Notes: generated by a model not told the origin, from the letters alone. A stretch of 64,000 nt of DNA from JALSHZ01 sp964614535 (GCA_964614535.1 CAZTOZ010000023.1:62001-126000), one strand, 5' to 3'; positions 17,380 through 26,940 are shown, numbered from the stretch's first letter. A program made the numbers and translations.

Positions 17380-18333
17380 ATGAAACAACTGGCTGTCTAT
17401 GTGGGCGAGCGTCTGGCCGACTACCACTTCGGCCCGGAGCACCCCTTCGGCCCCTACCGCTATCAGGCCTTCATGGATGGTTTCGAGCGCAGCGAGGTGG
17501 CGCGGCAGGTGGTGCGGGAAAAGGCCTATCCGGCCAATGAAGCCGACATCCTCCTGTTCCACCAGCCCGAGTTCATTGCCGAGGTGAAGCGTCGCAGCGC
17601 CGAGGGCGTCGGCCATTTCGACGGCGACACCCCGGTGTTCAAGGACGCCTGGGCGGTGGCCTCGACGGTGGTGGGCACCGTGATCCGGGCGGTGGACGAT
17701 CTGATGGACCGCCGCTACCGCCGTGCCTTCGTGCCCATCGCGGGCCTGCACCACGCCGGGCGGGGCAGCGCCGCCGGTTTCTGTCTGCTCAACGATTGCG
17801 GTGTCGCCATCGAGGTGCTGAAACAGCGTTACGGCCTGCAACGGATCGCCTACGTGGACATCGACGCCCACCATGGCGACGGTGTCTTCTACGCCTTCGA
17901 ATTCGATCCCGGCGTGATCATTGCGGATATCCACGAAGACGGCCGTCACCTCTATCCCGGAACCGGGGATGCCGGGGAGACCGGGCGGGCGACGGCGGTC
18001 GGCACCAAGCTCAACCTGCCGATGCCGCGGCGTGCCGACGACGGTGCCTTCCTCGAGGCCTGGGCGAGGGTGGAGGCCTTCCTGCGCGAGAGGCGGCCGG
18101 AATTCATCATTCTCCAATGTGGTGCCGACAGCCTGGCGGGGGATCCACTGACCCATCTGGCGTTCAGCGCCGAGGCGCACCGGACCGCCGCGCGGGGGTT
18201 GTGCCGCATTGCCGACGACCATGCCAATGGCCGCCTGCTGGTGACCGGGGGCGGTGGCTACAATGCGGACAATATCGCCGCCGCCTGGTGCGCGGTGGTC
18301 GAGGCCCTGGCGATGGAGGCATCGGGCGGATGA
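17380..18333 (+). CDS. Histone deacetylase superfamily amidohydrolase
   Basis: A 317-residue member of the arginase/deacetylase fold. The active site is visible as the tandem histidines in GLHHAGRGSAAGFCLLND (about 127-128) and the zinc motif DIDAHHGDGV (about 164-173), with a later Asp and GGGGYN. Bacterial relatives (AcuC, HdaH, acetylpolyamine amidohydrolases) remove acetyl groups from proteins, acetoin-pathway enzymes or polyamines; this one cannot be assigned. Its TGA overlaps the ATG of the histidine kinase gene, so it belongs to the same transcript as cmoM and the two-component pair. Confidence 0.88.
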   Translation: MKQLAVYVGERLADYHFGPEHPFGPYRYQAFMDGFERSEVARQVVREKAYPANEADILLFHQPEFIAEVKRRSAEGVGHFDGDTPVFKDAWAVASTVVGTVIRAVDDLMDRRYRRAFVPIAGLHHAGRGSAAGFCLLNDCGVAIEVLKQRYGLQRIAYVDIDAHHGDGVFYAFEFDPGVIIADIHEDGRHLYPGTGDAGETGRATAVGTKLNLPMPRRADDGAFLEAWARVEAFLRERRPEFIILQCGADSLAGDPLTHLAFSAEAHRTAARGLCRIADDHANGRLLVTGGGGYNADNIAAAWCAVVEALAMEASGG

Positions 18334-19463
18334 GCGGTGAACGACAGGCGCGGATCTACGAAAAACGGTGGCGGGTGCTGTTCGAGTCGGGTTCCACCTG
18401 GATCAACATCTGCGACAGCCATTGCACCATTCTCGAGGTCAACCAAGCCGGTCTGGACATCATGGAGGCGGATTCCCCCGAGCAGCTCATCGGCAAGCGC
18501 CTGCCCGATCTGGTGTACGGCGACAAGGCCGGCATCGGCGCCTGCGAGGCGCAGTTGATGCAGGCGCGGCAATCGCGTTCGATGATCGAGTTGCAGACCT
18601 TTCGGGGCAACCGCCGCTGGCTGGAGGTGCTGCTGGTGCGTTTCCCGGACGACGAGCCGGGCGAGGAGCGCTATTTCTCGATACTGACCGACCGCACACA
18701 GGAGAAGCTCGTCCAGCGTGAGTTGGCCCAGCGCAAGAACGAACTGGCGCGAATCATGCGCATCAACACACTGGGCGAGATGGCCACCGGGATGGCCCAT
18801 GAGCTGAACCAGCCACTGGCGGCGATCCAGGGCTATATCGAGGGGTGTCAGCGCCGTATCGAGAACAGCAGTTGCGACAAATCCGACTTTCTCTTCGTGC
18901 TGGAGCGCATGGCCGGGCAGATCAACCGGGCCGTCGGCACCCTCAACGAGGTGCGCTATTTCTTTCGCAAGGATGACAGTCGGATCGTCGAGGAGGACGT
19001 CAACACCATCGTTCGCAACGCCGTCCATCTGTGGCAGACGCTGACGATGTCGCAGACGACCCGGTTCGACCTGGCGCTCGATCCGGGGTTGCCGCCGGTG
19101 CTCGCCAACGCGGTGCAGATCGAACAGGTGCTGCTCAACCTCATCCGCAATGCCGAGGAGGCGGTGCTGGAGGAGGGCGCCGGGGGAAAAATTCCCGTGA
19201 TCACGATCACAACCGAAAAAGCCGAAGGGAATATGGTAAAAATCACGGTCAGGGACAACGGCTCGGGTTTACCCCAAGGCCGTGAAAACGACATCTGGAA
19301 CCAATTTGTAACAACCAAAAAAGACGGCATGGGGATGGGACTGCCTATCTGCCGTTCGATCATCGAAGCTCATCGCGGCCAGATCGTGGCGGCCAACGAC
19401 GAGCGGGGCGGCGGGGCGGAATTCACGTTCACCCTGCCAGCCCGAACGGAGAGATCGGCATAG
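18330..19463 (+). CDS. PAS-domain sensor histidine kinase (FixL-like)
   Basis: A 377-residue soluble kinase without membrane segments. A PAS domain covers about residues 12-135, followed by a dimerisation/phospho-acceptor helix with H in MATGMAHELNQPLAAIQGY (about residue 158), then the ATPase domain with the N-box (NLIRNAEEAV), G1 (DNGSGLP) and G2 (GMGMGLPICRSIIEAHRG). The ATG overlaps the deacetylase stop (ATGA). A FixJ-type regulator follows. No haem-binding histidine typical of oxygen-sensing FixL PAS domains is obvious, so the signal is unknown. Confidence 0.9.
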   Translation: MSGERQARIYEKRWRVLFESGSTWINICDSHCTILEVNQAGLDIMEADSPEQLIGKRLPDLVYGDKAGIGACEAQLMQARQSRSMIELQTFRGNRRWLEVLLVRFPDDEPGEERYFSILTDRTQEKLVQRELAQRKNELARIMRINTLGEMATGMAHELNQPLAAIQGYIEGCQRRIENSSCDKSDFLFVLERMAGQINRAVGTLNEVRYFFRKDDSRIVEEDVNTIVRNAVHLWQTLTMSQTTRFDLALDPGLPPVLANAVQIEQVLLNLIRNAEEAVLEEGAGGKIPVITITTEKAEGNMVKITVRDNGSGLPQGRENDIWNQFVTTKKDGMGMGLPICRSIIEAHRGQIVAANDERGGGAEFTFTLPARTERSA

Positions 19464-19536
19464 CGGCTCGTCGCGGACAGGGCTCGGTCTGCGCGGTGGG
19501 GTGGCGCCCGATCTCCACAGGCCAGAGGTGGATAGT

Positions 19537-20193
19537 GTGATTGACCCAACCGTATTCATCGTCGACGACGACGACGCCGTCAGAGACTCGCTCCGATACC
19601 TGCTGGAATCCGCCGACCTGCGGGTCGAGGACTTCGCCAGCGCCGAGGAATTTCTCGAGGTCTACTCCCCCTACCGCGTCGGCTGTCTGCTGCTCGATAT
19701 CCGCATGCCCGGCATGGGCGGAATGGAGTTGCTGGAGCGGCTCGCCGAGCGCAAATTCTTCTTGCCGATCATCATCATCACCGGCCACGGCGACGTGAGC
19801 CTGGCGGTGCGGTCGATCAAGACCGGCGCATTCGACTTCATCGAGAAACCGTTCAACACCGAGGATGTGCTGGCCCGCGTCAATGCCGGCATCGCGCTGG
19901 ACAAGAAATACCGCTACGAGCGGCTGGCCTACGACGCGGTGGAGGCGCGCATCTCCAACCTGACGCCGCGGGAGAAGCAGGTGCTGGATCTGGTCATCAG
20001 CGACAACTCCAACAAGCAGATCGCGCAGACGCTGGGCGTCAGTATCAAGACGGTGGAGTTTCATCGGGCCCGGGTGATGGAGAAGATGCACGCCGATTCG
20101 TTGCTGCATCTGTCACAGATGGTGCGGGACGTGTTGCCGGTGCGCAAGGCCGAGGCAGCGGACGAGACACCACCGCTCGATATGGCGCGTTGA
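19537..20193 (+). CDS. FixJ-type LuxR-family response regulator
   Basis: A 218-residue regulator. A receiver domain carries the acidic pocket (VDDDD near the N terminus), the phospho-acceptor Asp in LLLDIRMPGMGG (about residue 54) and a lysine in FIEKPFN. A LuxR-type helix-turn-helix, LTPREKQVLDLVISDNSNKQ then IAQTLGVSIKTVEFHR, follows. I favour the GTG at 19537, preceded by AGAGGTGG; another GTG at 19501 is possible. It pairs with the kinase 73 bases upstream. Receiver plus HTH without an AAA domain is the FixJ/TtrR arrangement. Confidence 0.9.
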   Translation: MIDPTVFIVDDDDAVRDSLRYLLESADLRVEDFASAEEFLEVYSPYRVGCLLLDIRMPGMGGMELLERLAERKFFLPIIIITGHGDVSLAVRSIKTGAFDFIEKPFNTEDVLARVNAGIALDKKYRYERLAYDAVEARISNLTPREKQVLDLVISDNSNKQIAQTLGVSIKTVEFHRARVMEKMHADSLLHLSQMVRDVLPVRKAEAADETPPLDMAR

Positions 20194-20226
20194 GGACGGC
20201 GGACGGAATGGAACCGGGGGGGCGTG

Positions 20227-20940
20227 TCACCCGTCGATCGGGTGGTAGGCCTTGAGGAACATCGTGAACGACGTCCCCTTCTCCACATGGGTGATCGTCA
20301 CCGGCAGATAGTTCAACTCGGGGGCGAGACAGAGGCTGGTGCTGCGTTTCCTACTGTGGCGCTCGACGCGGTATTCGACGCAGTCGAAACGGCCCGCCGG
20401 CGTGTCCACCCGGCGTTTCCCCACACGCTGGAATTCGAGCCGTTTCGAGCGCCCCCGTTCGGCAATGTCGTAGCCGAAGCGCTCCCTGTCGAGTCCCGCG
20501 TCGCGCATCAGCGCAATCTCCACCGACGCGCGGTCCAGGGTGTTGGCGGGCACCTGATAGTCGTAGTCCTTCTCTTTGTAACGCTCGACGATGCGATCGC
20601 CCTCGAGCAGCCGGATGGTGTTGCGCAGGCGCCGCTTGCCGTCGTCACGGACGTAGCGGTAGCGATCCATCGTCAACCGGCCATCTTCGACGCGCCCCTC
20701 GCTGGTTTCGTTGATGACGTCCCGGCGAAACAGTGCCAGCAGCCCGCGGCTGCGTGTCTCCTTGTGGTAGCGATAGCGGTCGTTGTCGTAACGTAATGAG
20801 ATTTTCACGTCACCCAGCGTCAGTCCCGCCTTTTTCACCGTATAGACGGCAGTGAACGCCGGCGGCAGCGACCGCGGGCCGGCCAGGGCGGGCAACAGCG
20901 TGGCGATGCCGAGCAGCAGGGTGAAGAAGATCCGTCTCAT
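20227..20940 (-). CDS. DUF3108 family exported protein
   Basis: A 237-residue protein with a clear signal peptide (residues 1-20, MRRIFFTLLLGIATLLPALA). The mature part matches the DUF3108 family: FTAVYTVKKAGLTLGDVKIS near the start, then alternating beta strands with conserved RVGKRRVDTPAGRFDCVEY and a C-terminal TSLCLAPELNYLPV. It is predicted to be a periplasmic beta-rich protein of unknown function. The ATG at 20940 is set by the signal peptide. It is convergent with the FixJ-like gene and divergent from the DUF255 gene. Confidence 0.82.
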   Translation of the reverse strand: MRRIFFTLLLGIATLLPALAGPRSLPPAFTAVYTVKKAGLTLGDVKISLRYDNDRYRYHKETRSRGLLALFRRDVINETSEGRVEDGRLTMDRYRYVRDDGKRRLRNTIRLLEGDRIVERYKEKDYDYQVPANTLDRASVEIALMRDAGLDRERFGYDIAERGRSKRLEFQRVGKRRVDTPAGRFDCVEYRVERHSRKRSTSLCLAPELNYLPVTITHVEKGTSFTMFLKAYHPIDG

Positions 20941-21091
20941 GGGGTTTCCGGTTACCGATGTTGCCCGGCAGCTTGGTGACAGGCGAGTGAACGAACGATG
21001 AACGGGTTGGTGAGACAACGCGTTTTTCCGTCGTTGGCCAGGGCCGATCTTATCATGAGCGATCCACATACCCGGAGCGGGGGAGATCACA

Positions 21092-22951
21092 ATGCAACAC
21101 TTTCGATCCATTCTGCTGGTGGCGCTGCTGGCGTCGCTGCTGCCGCTGGCCGGTGCCAACCAGCTCAAACACCATCCGTCACCCTACCTGGCGTTGCACG
21201 GCGACGATCCGGTGGCATGGCTTCCCTGGGGCGCCGAGGCGCTAGAGAAGGCACGGAAGGAGAAGCGGCTGATCTTCGTCTCGGTGGGCTATTTCTCCTG
21301 CCACTGGTGCCATGTGATGCAGCGTGAATCGTTCTCCGACCCGGCCATCGCCGAGGTTCTCAACCGCCACTACGTCTCGATCAAGGTGGATCGCGAGCTG
21401 AATCCGGCACTCGACCGACGGCTGTTGGATTTCGTCCAGGCCACGAGCGGGCGGGGTGGCTGGCCGATGAATGTCTTTCTCACGCCCAGCGGTTATCCCA
21501 TCGCCGGGCTCACCTATGCGCCACCAGGGCGTTTCAAGCGCATCATCGAGGATCTTCAGCAACGCTGGCAGCGTGACCGGGATGAACTCGAGGCGGCCGC
21601 GCGCGATGTCGACCGGGAGCTGGCGGCGCGTCGTGCGCAACAGAACGCCACCACCGACGCGCGGCCACCCGCCGCCCTGGCCGAGCCGCTTCGACAGGCA
21701 CTGATGCAGGTCGCCGACCGGCTCAAGGGGGGGTTCGGCGATCAGGCCAAGTTTCCGTCGGTCCCCCAGCTCTGGGCGCTGATGATGCTTGCGCCCGATG
21801 CGGAAAGTGACGAATTCCTGCGGCTGACGCTGGATGTGATGGCGACCCACGGGCTGCACGACGCCGTCGGCGGCGGCTTTTTCCGCTATACCGTCGATCC
21901 CGACTGGGAGACGCCCCACTACGAGAAGATGCTCTATACCAACGCCTTGCTGGCCATGCTCTATTTCCGTGCGGCCGAACGCTTCGACGAGCCACGCTAC
22001 CGCGACATCGCGCTCGAGACGCTGCGCTTCATGACACGGGAGATGACGGGCAGGGGTGGCGCCTTCATCGCCAGTCTCTCCGCCGTCGACGACGAGGGCA
22101 TCGAGGGCGCCTACTATCTCTGGAGCCAGCAACAGCTGCGCCGCCATCTGACCCCGCAGGAGATGGACCTCGTCAATGTCGGATGGGCGATGAATCGCTA
22201 CGACGATGACGAGGTGGAGGTGTTGCCGTTGCAGCGGGTGGATGAAGAGTCACTGGCCGAGCAGTTCGGCCTCGAGCCGGCGGAACTTGGTGTCAGAATG
22301 GAGCGGATCCGGCAGAAACTGCGGCAGGCGCGTGAGCGCAGCCGCAGCCTGCCACGGGACGACAAAAGGTTGGCGGCCTGGAACGGCATGGCGCTGGCGG
22401 CGCTGGCCGATGCCGCCGCGATGGACGAGCGCCTGCGGGCCCGGGGCAAGCGTGTGCGGCGCTTCATCGCCGAGACGCTGTGGAATGGCAGGGCGTTGTA
22501 CCGGGCGGTCGATGCCGACGGTGGTGGCATCGGGCCGGGCGGGCTCGATGACTATGCCTGGGCCGCGCTGGGTCTGCTGCGCTGGGCCGAGGCCAGTGGC
22601 GATGCGGCCGCCGCGCGACTGGGCCACGAGCTGGTGCAGCAGGGGTGGCGCCGTTTTCACGACGCCGATGGCTGGCGCGAGACCGAAGAGACGTTGTTGC
22701 CGGCGCCGATCCGCCAGCGTCACATACCCGATGGCGCGCTGCCGTCGGCCGAGGTGGTGTTGTTGCGAGCCACCGCGCTGAGCCTGCGGCACAAGACCGA
22801 TCCCACGCTGCAACGCCGGCTCCGGCAGGTGCTGACGACGGCCACGCGGGCATTGGAGGAATCCCTCTATTGGCATGGCACCCTGATTGCCTGGGCCCAC
22901 GAGGCGGAAAAGCGACCACAGGTTAATTCCCAACGGGCCGGGGATGGCTAG
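21092..22951 (+). CDS. DUF255/YyaL-like thioredoxin-fold protein with signal peptide
   Basis: A 619-residue protein. After a hydrophobic signal (residues 1-22) comes the DUF255 thioredoxin-like domain, HHPSPYLALHGDDPVAWLPW, with the C70-H-W-C73 motif in FSCHWCHVM and conserved VDRELNP. The rest is an (alpha/alpha)6-barrel-like domain typical of N-acylglucosamine-epimerase-type folds (for example DWETPHYEKMLYTNA). YyaL, also called spermatogenesis-associated protein 20 in animals, is uncharacterised. The signal peptide is unusual compared with the mostly cytosolic family and suggests periplasmic or exported action. It starts 151 bases from the divergent DUF3108 gene. Confidence 0.85.
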   Translation: MQHFRSILLVALLASLLPLAGANQLKHHPSPYLALHGDDPVAWLPWGAEALEKARKEKRLIFVSVGYFSCHWCHVMQRESFSDPAIAEVLNRHYVSIKVDRELNPALDRRLLDFVQATSGRGGWPMNVFLTPSGYPIAGLTYAPPGRFKRIIEDLQQRWQRDRDELEAAARDVDRELAARRAQQNATTDARPPAALAEPLRQALMQVADRLKGGFGDQAKFPSVPQLWALMMLAPDAESDEFLRLTLDVMATHGLHDAVGGGFFRYTVDPDWETPHYEKMLYTNALLAMLYFRAAERFDEPRYRDIALETLRFMTREMTGRGGAFIASLSAVDDEGIEGAYYLWSQQQLRRHLTPQEMDLVNVGWAMNRYDDDEVEVLPLQRVDEESLAEQFGLEPAELGVRMERIRQKLRQARERSRSLPRDDKRLAAWNGMALAALADAAAMDERLRARGKRVRRFIAETLWNGRALYRAVDADGGGIGPGGLDDYAWAALGLLRWAEASGDAAAARLGHELVQQGWRRFHDADGWRETEETLLPAPIRQRHIPDGALPSAEVVLLRATALSLRHKTDPTLQRRLRQVLTTATRALEESLYWHGTLIAWAHEAEKRPQVNSQRAGDG

Positions 22952-23135
22952 AATGCCCCATCGGCATGATATTTATCATGATTCCGGAGAATTACGGGGC
23001 AGGCTGTGGCGCTTCGGTCATGAGCGGGGTTCTACCCTGATTTCATTGGGCGTATATTCCGCTTGCCGGGCATCGGCGGGTGGGTTTGGCAGATCTGCCC
23101 GCCGCGCTGGTGATCAGAGAATGGAGGAAAAGAAT

Positions 23136-23570
23136 ATGGTCACTTTCGACTTGTTGAACGAACAGAACCACAAGATCTCGGAGCTCATCAACGTGCTCGA
23201 CGTGTTGATCCGCGATCGCGCGTCGCTGGACAACCGGGTGGTCAGCGAAATGTTCTTTCGCTTCGTCGATGCCGTCAAGGAGCACCTCGACCTCGAAGAC
23301 AAGTCGGTCTATACCTGCCTCATCACCCATCGCGACAGCAACATCAACAACACCGCCAAGCTGTTCATGTCCGGCGCGTCCGAAATCCGCCGCATCTTCG
23401 ACAAGTACGTGCGGAAATGGACCCGTCACAAGCGTCTGCACGTAGCCGATCACGAGACGTTTCTGAAAGAGACCGAGGAGATGTTCGACTTCGTCCTCAA
23501 CCGCGTCCAGGACGAGAGCGAGAAGCTCTACCCGCTGCTGCGCAAGATCGAGGATTGCGGGATCAAGTGA
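23136..23570 (+). CDS. Hemerythrin HHE-domain protein
   Basis: A 144-residue four-helix bundle. Candidate diiron ligands are spaced as in hemerythrin HHE proteins: NH in EQNHKISELI, H and E in EHLDLEDKSVY, a His in CLITHRDSN, then HVADHETFLKE and ESEKLYPLL. Such proteins bind oxygen, nitric oxide or iron. I chose the ATG at 23136 because GGAGGAAA lies six bases before it; an ATG 15 bases upstream is in frame. It is a single gene 185 bases after the DUF255 gene. Confidence 0.82.
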   Translation: MVTFDLLNEQNHKISELINVLDVLIRDRASLDNRVVSEMFFRFVDAVKEHLDLEDKSVYTCLITHRDSNINNTAKLFMSGASEIRRIFDKYVRKWTRHKRLHVADHETFLKETEEMFDFVLNRVQDESEKLYPLLRKIEDCGIK

Positions 23571-23662
23571 GCGTCGCCGTCTTCACCGGGCGGCGGGCGG
23601 TTTCTCCCGGCCCGGTCTCGCGCCAGGGCACGGCCCGCGGCCGGTAGAAGAATGCAACGCCA

Positions 23663-24613
23663 TCAGATCCCGAGGCGCTTGACCTCCAGCCCCTCTTTCA
23701 ACCCTTCCAGCTGATCCGGGTCGAACAGCATCGTGCCCGGCTGGGTCACGGCGCCGCTGCCGCAGGCCAACCCCTGTAGCAACACCTCCTCGGCGGAGCG
23801 GCCATCGGCCAGTGCATCGAGCAGCCCCGCCACCATTGCGTCCCCCGCGCCGACGGAGCACATGATGCGGATCTTCGGTGCCGGCGCATAGAAGCTGTCC
23901 TCGTCGTTGACGAAGACGGCGCCTTCGGCCCCCATCGAGACACAGACGTTGGCGACGCCACCGCGCTGCAGCTGCCGCGCCTGCTTGGCAATCGATTCGA
24001 TGGTCGGCAATGCCTTGCCGCTGGTGATCTCCAGTTCATAGACATTGGGCTTGATGAGATAGGGGCGCGTCTCGAGCGCGCTGATCAGCATGTCGTCCTT
24101 GGTGTCGATGACCACCTTCGCGCCCTGTTCACTGAGCTGGGCGCTGAGTTTGGCATAGAGGTCGGTTGGCACGCCGTTGGGCAGTGAGCCGGTGAGCACG
24201 CCGTACCCGTCGCCGGCGAGCTTGAGAAAGCGCCGGGTGATGGTGGCGATCTCGTCGCTACCGATGCTTTCGGGGGCGACGCCGCTGATCTTGAATTCGG
24301 TGGGCGGCCGACGCTGTTGAATGGTGCTGTTGATGCGGGTCTCGCCCTCGACGGTGATGAACTCGGGGACGATGCCCTCCAGGCCGAGCAGGTGCTTGAG
24401 CATGGCACCACTCTCGCCGGCGAGGATGCAGCAGGTGTGGGCCTCCTTGCCGAGCCGCTTCAGCGCCCGTGAGACGTTGATGGCATTGCCACCGCAGTCG
24501 TAGCGGGCGTGTCGGGCCTTGGTCTTGCGAAATGGCACCAACTCCGAGACCAGATAGGAGAGGTCGATGGCGGGGTTGAGGGCCAGGGTCGCGATGGGCT
24601 TGTTGTCTGCCAT
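23663..24613 (-). CDS. pfkB: PfkB-family sugar kinase (6-phosphofructokinase II / 1-phosphofructokinase type)
   Basis: A 316-residue ribokinase-fold kinase. The N terminus, ATLALNPAIDLSY, and the glycine pair in YDCGGNAINVSRALKRLG are typical of hexose-phosphate kinases (PfkB, FruK, LacC). The C-terminal anion hole and catalytic Asp are in CSVGAGDAMVAGLL. ATP-dependent phosphorylation of fructose 6-phosphate is the best guess, given that its gene starts two bases after the gpmI stop, making a two-gene glycolytic operon. FruK activity cannot be excluded, but there are no PTS genes. Confidence 0.85.
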   Translation of the reverse strand: MADNKPIATLALNPAIDLSYLVSELVPFRKTKARHARYDCGGNAINVSRALKRLGKEAHTCCILAGESGAMLKHLLGLEGIVPEFITVEGETRINSTIQQRRPPTEFKISGVAPESIGSDEIATITRRFLKLAGDGYGVLTGSLPNGVPTDLYAKLSAQLSEQGAKVVIDTKDDMLISALETRPYLIKPNVYELEITSGKALPTIESIAKQARQLQRGGVANVCVSMGAEGAVFVNDEDSFYAPAPKIRIMCSVGAGDAMVAGLLDALADGRSAEEVLLQGLACGSGAVTQPGTMLFDPDQLEGLKEGLEVKRLGI

Positions 24614-24615
24614 GT

Positions 24616-26160
24616 TCAGAATCCCAGTGAGTGTTTTTTCAGGATGAGGCTGCGGCCGGTCATGTTCACCGGTTTGGACAACCCCAGCAGCTCCAGCACC
24701 GTCGGTGCGATGTCGGCGAGCCCCCGGCCGGTGCCGAGCTGGACGTCGCCGGCGCCGATCATCAACAGCGGCACCGGATAGGCGGTGTGCTGCGTGTGCG
24801 GCTCGCCGGTCAGGGGATCGACCATTTCGTCACAGTTTCCGTGATCGGCGGTCAGCAGGATACGGAAACCGTGTCTTTTTGCGGCCTCGATCACGCGATG
24901 CACCTGCACGTCCAGCGCCTCCACCGCCTTGACGACCGCATCGAGATCCGCCGTATGTCCGACCATGTCGCCATTGGCGAAGTTCACCAGCACGAAGTTG
25001 TATTTCTCGGTTTCGATGGCCTCGATCACACGATCGGCGACCTTCGGCGAACTCATCTCCGGTTGTTGGTCGTAGGTGGCGACCTCGGGTGACGGTATCA
25101 CCTCCCGATCCTCGCCGGGGAACGGTTTTTCCCAGCCCCCATTGAAAAAATAGGTGACATGGGGGAATTTTTCAGTCTCGGCGCAGTGAAACTGCCGCAT
25201 GCCGGCGTTGCTGATCACCTCCGCCAGCACTTTCTTCGGGTGGATCGGCGGGAACAGCACCGGAAACGGGAAGCGGGCGTTGTACTGGGTCAGGCAGGTG
25301 ATCGGGCGCGGACCGATGTCGCCACGGTCGAAGTCGCTGAAATCCGGCAGGCCGATGGCGGCGGCGAGCTGCCGCGCGCGGTCGCTGCGAAAGTTGAAGA
25401 ACAGCACATGCTCGTTCGCCTTGATCAGTGGCGGCTTGGGGTGGTCGATGACGGTCGGTTTGAGGAATTCATCGGTTTCGCCGCGAGCGTAGGCGTTTTC
25501 GATCGCTTCGCGCGGCGTGTTGGCGCGTTCGCCCGATCCAAGTACGATGGCGCGCCAGGCGCGCTCGGTCCGCTCGCGGTGTTTGGCGCGATCCATCGCC
25601 CAGTATCGGCCGCAGACCGTGGCGATATGGCCGCTGCCGAGGCTCTCCAGTTTCTTCTCCAGTTGCTCCAGATAGCTCAGGGCCGATTTCGGCGGCGTGT
25701 CGCGGCCATCGGTGATCATGTGGATCACCGGCTCGACGCCCGCCTTGACGATCAGCGGCAGCAGGTCGAGCAGGTGGGCGATGTGAGAATGGACACCACC
25801 GTCGGAGACCAGCCCGACCAGATGCAGTCGCGAGCCACTTTCGAGCAGCGCCTGCCAGTCGGGGTGTTTCTCCAGATCGCCGTCGTGAATCGCTTCCGCG
25901 ACCCGGAGCAGCTCCTGTTCCAGCACCCGGCCGGCCCCCATGGTCAGATGGCCGACCTCGGAGTTGCCGAACTGTCCGTCCGGCAGGCCGACGGCATGCC
26001 CCGAGGCTTGCAGCAGCGTATGCGGATTGGTGGCGAAGTACTCATCCAGGTGGGGCGTGCGGGACTGCGCCCAGGCGTTGTACTTGCGGCTGGGATTGAC
26101 GCCGAAGCCATCGAAGATGATGAGTAGTACCGAATTCGAATTCACTGCGTTTCCTGTCAT
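24616..26160 (-). CDS. gpmI: 2,3-bisphosphoglycerate-independent phosphoglycerate mutase
   Basis: The 514-residue alkaline-phosphatase-superfamily enzyme interconverts 3- and 2-phosphoglycerate. The metal Asp is in IIFDGFGVNP, the phosphoserine in GQFGNSEVGHLTMGAGR (about residue 66), and later metal ligands are in NFANGDMVGHTAD and LTADHGNCDEM. The length is normal. The ATG is preceded by an A/T-rich stretch (ACAATAAA) with no clear Shine-Dalgarno sequence, while an AAC-repeat element lies about 60-80 bases upstream. It is cotranscribed with the downstream pfkB-like gene. Confidence 0.95.
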   Translation of the reverse strand: MTGNAVNSNSVLLIIFDGFGVNPSRKYNAWAQSRTPHLDEYFATNPHTLLQASGHAVGLPDGQFGNSEVGHLTMGAGRVLEQELLRVAEAIHDGDLEKHPDWQALLESGSRLHLVGLVSDGGVHSHIAHLLDLLPLIVKAGVEPVIHMITDGRDTPPKSALSYLEQLEKKLESLGSGHIATVCGRYWAMDRAKHRERTERAWRAIVLGSGERANTPREAIENAYARGETDEFLKPTVIDHPKPPLIKANEHVLFFNFRSDRARQLAAAIGLPDFSDFDRGDIGPRPITCLTQYNARFPFPVLFPPIHPKKVLAEVISNAGMRQFHCAETEKFPHVTYFFNGGWEKPFPGEDREVIPSPEVATYDQQPEMSSPKVADRVIEAIETEKYNFVLVNFANGDMVGHTADLDAVVKAVEALDVQVHRVIEAAKRHGFRILLTADHGNCDEMVDPLTGEPHTQHTAYPVPLLMIGAGDVQLGTGRGLADIAPTVLELLGLSKPVNMTGRSLILKKHSLGF

Positions 26161-26220
26161 TTTATTGTCTGGCTATGGCTCTGCGGCTCGCTGCTGCAAC
26201 AGCGTTTCCGGCCGGTGGAG

Positions 26221-26239
26221 CCTCTTGTTGTTGTCGAGG
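26221..26239 (-). promoter_or_regulatory. AAC-repeat element upstream of gpmI
   Basis: Read on the minus strand this is CCTCGACAACAACAAGAGG, flanked by a CCTC/GAGG inverted repeat. The core AACAACAAGAGG is, from memory, the same as the Hfq/Crc-bound amiE leader element of Pseudomonas. It lies 60-80 bases before the gpmI start. Confidence 0.4.
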
Positions 26240-26354
26240 CCGTATCCGCCTCCTGAGTAGCGGCCATGGTGCGGTGCACCGCTGGTGCCGGCGGGAATCG
26301 CTCGCCCCGTCGGGAAGGGGGAGGAAACCCGGCGCCGGATAGGGCGAGAGGTTG

Positions 26355-26732
26355 TCAGTCGTCGCCGAGCAGATCCTTGAGGCCGGCGAATGGATTGTGC
26401 GTGGCACCCGGTTTCCGGGATGTGCCGTCGCCTGCACCGGAAGCGGCGGCGATATGGTCTTCGTAGCGGGAGTGTTCGTTGTCGTGGCAATAGATGCAGA
26501 GCAACTCCCAGTTGCTGCCATCGGGCGGATTGTTGTCGTGATTGTGGTCGCGATGATGAACCGTCAGCTCCCGCAAGTTCTTGTGATCGAACGCCCGGCC
26601 ACAACGTCCACAGACCCAGGGGTACATCTTGAGCGCCTGTTCGCGGTAGCCACGTTCCCTGGCCTCCATCTCCTGCCGGGCCCGGGCCACGATCCGGGCG
26701 CGTTTCTCCTCCGCCGATTCGCCTGTTGTCAT
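26355..26732 (-). CDS. yajD: HNH nuclease YajD
   Basis: The 125-residue protein aligns with E. coli YajD throughout: RGYREQALKMYPWVCGRCGR, ELTVHHRDHNHDNNPPDGSN, WELLCIYCHDNEHSRYED and a tail NPFAGLKDLL. Two CxxC pairs bind structural zinc, and the HH...N...H pattern is the HNH catalytic site. The cellular target is unknown. I chose the ATG at 26732, giving the usual short N terminus. The gene has its own terminator-separated unit downstream of amtB. Confidence 0.92.
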   Translation of the reverse strand: MTTGESAEEKRARIVARARQEMEARERGYREQALKMYPWVCGRCGRAFDHKNLRELTVHHRDHNHDNNPPDGSNWELLCIYCHDNEHSRYEDHIAAASGAGDGTSRKPGATHNPFAGLKDLLGDD

Positions 26733-26871
26733 CCCAACGGTTCCAATCGTGTGACACAGCCGACGATCATACTGGTTGACAGCGGTCGATTTCAATTGGC
26801 GCACCCCTCGCGGGGGTGGGGCCGATTGGTGCGGAAGCTGTGATGGATGGCAGGCGCAGTGATCCGGCACA

Positions 26872-26903
26872 AAAAAACCCGGGCAGCCGACGCTGTCCGG
26901 GTT
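26872..26903 (-). terminator. Intrinsic terminator downstream of amtB
   Basis: On the minus strand the stem AACCCGGACAGCG / GCTGCCCGGGTT (loop around TCG) is followed by seven U residues. It is the strongest terminator in this part of the window. It lies 217 bases past the amtB stop, which leaves room for a stable 3' RNA. Confidence 0.8.
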
Positions 26904-26940
26904 GGAGGAATATGCCCGATGAATCTCTAGGCGTAGTGTG

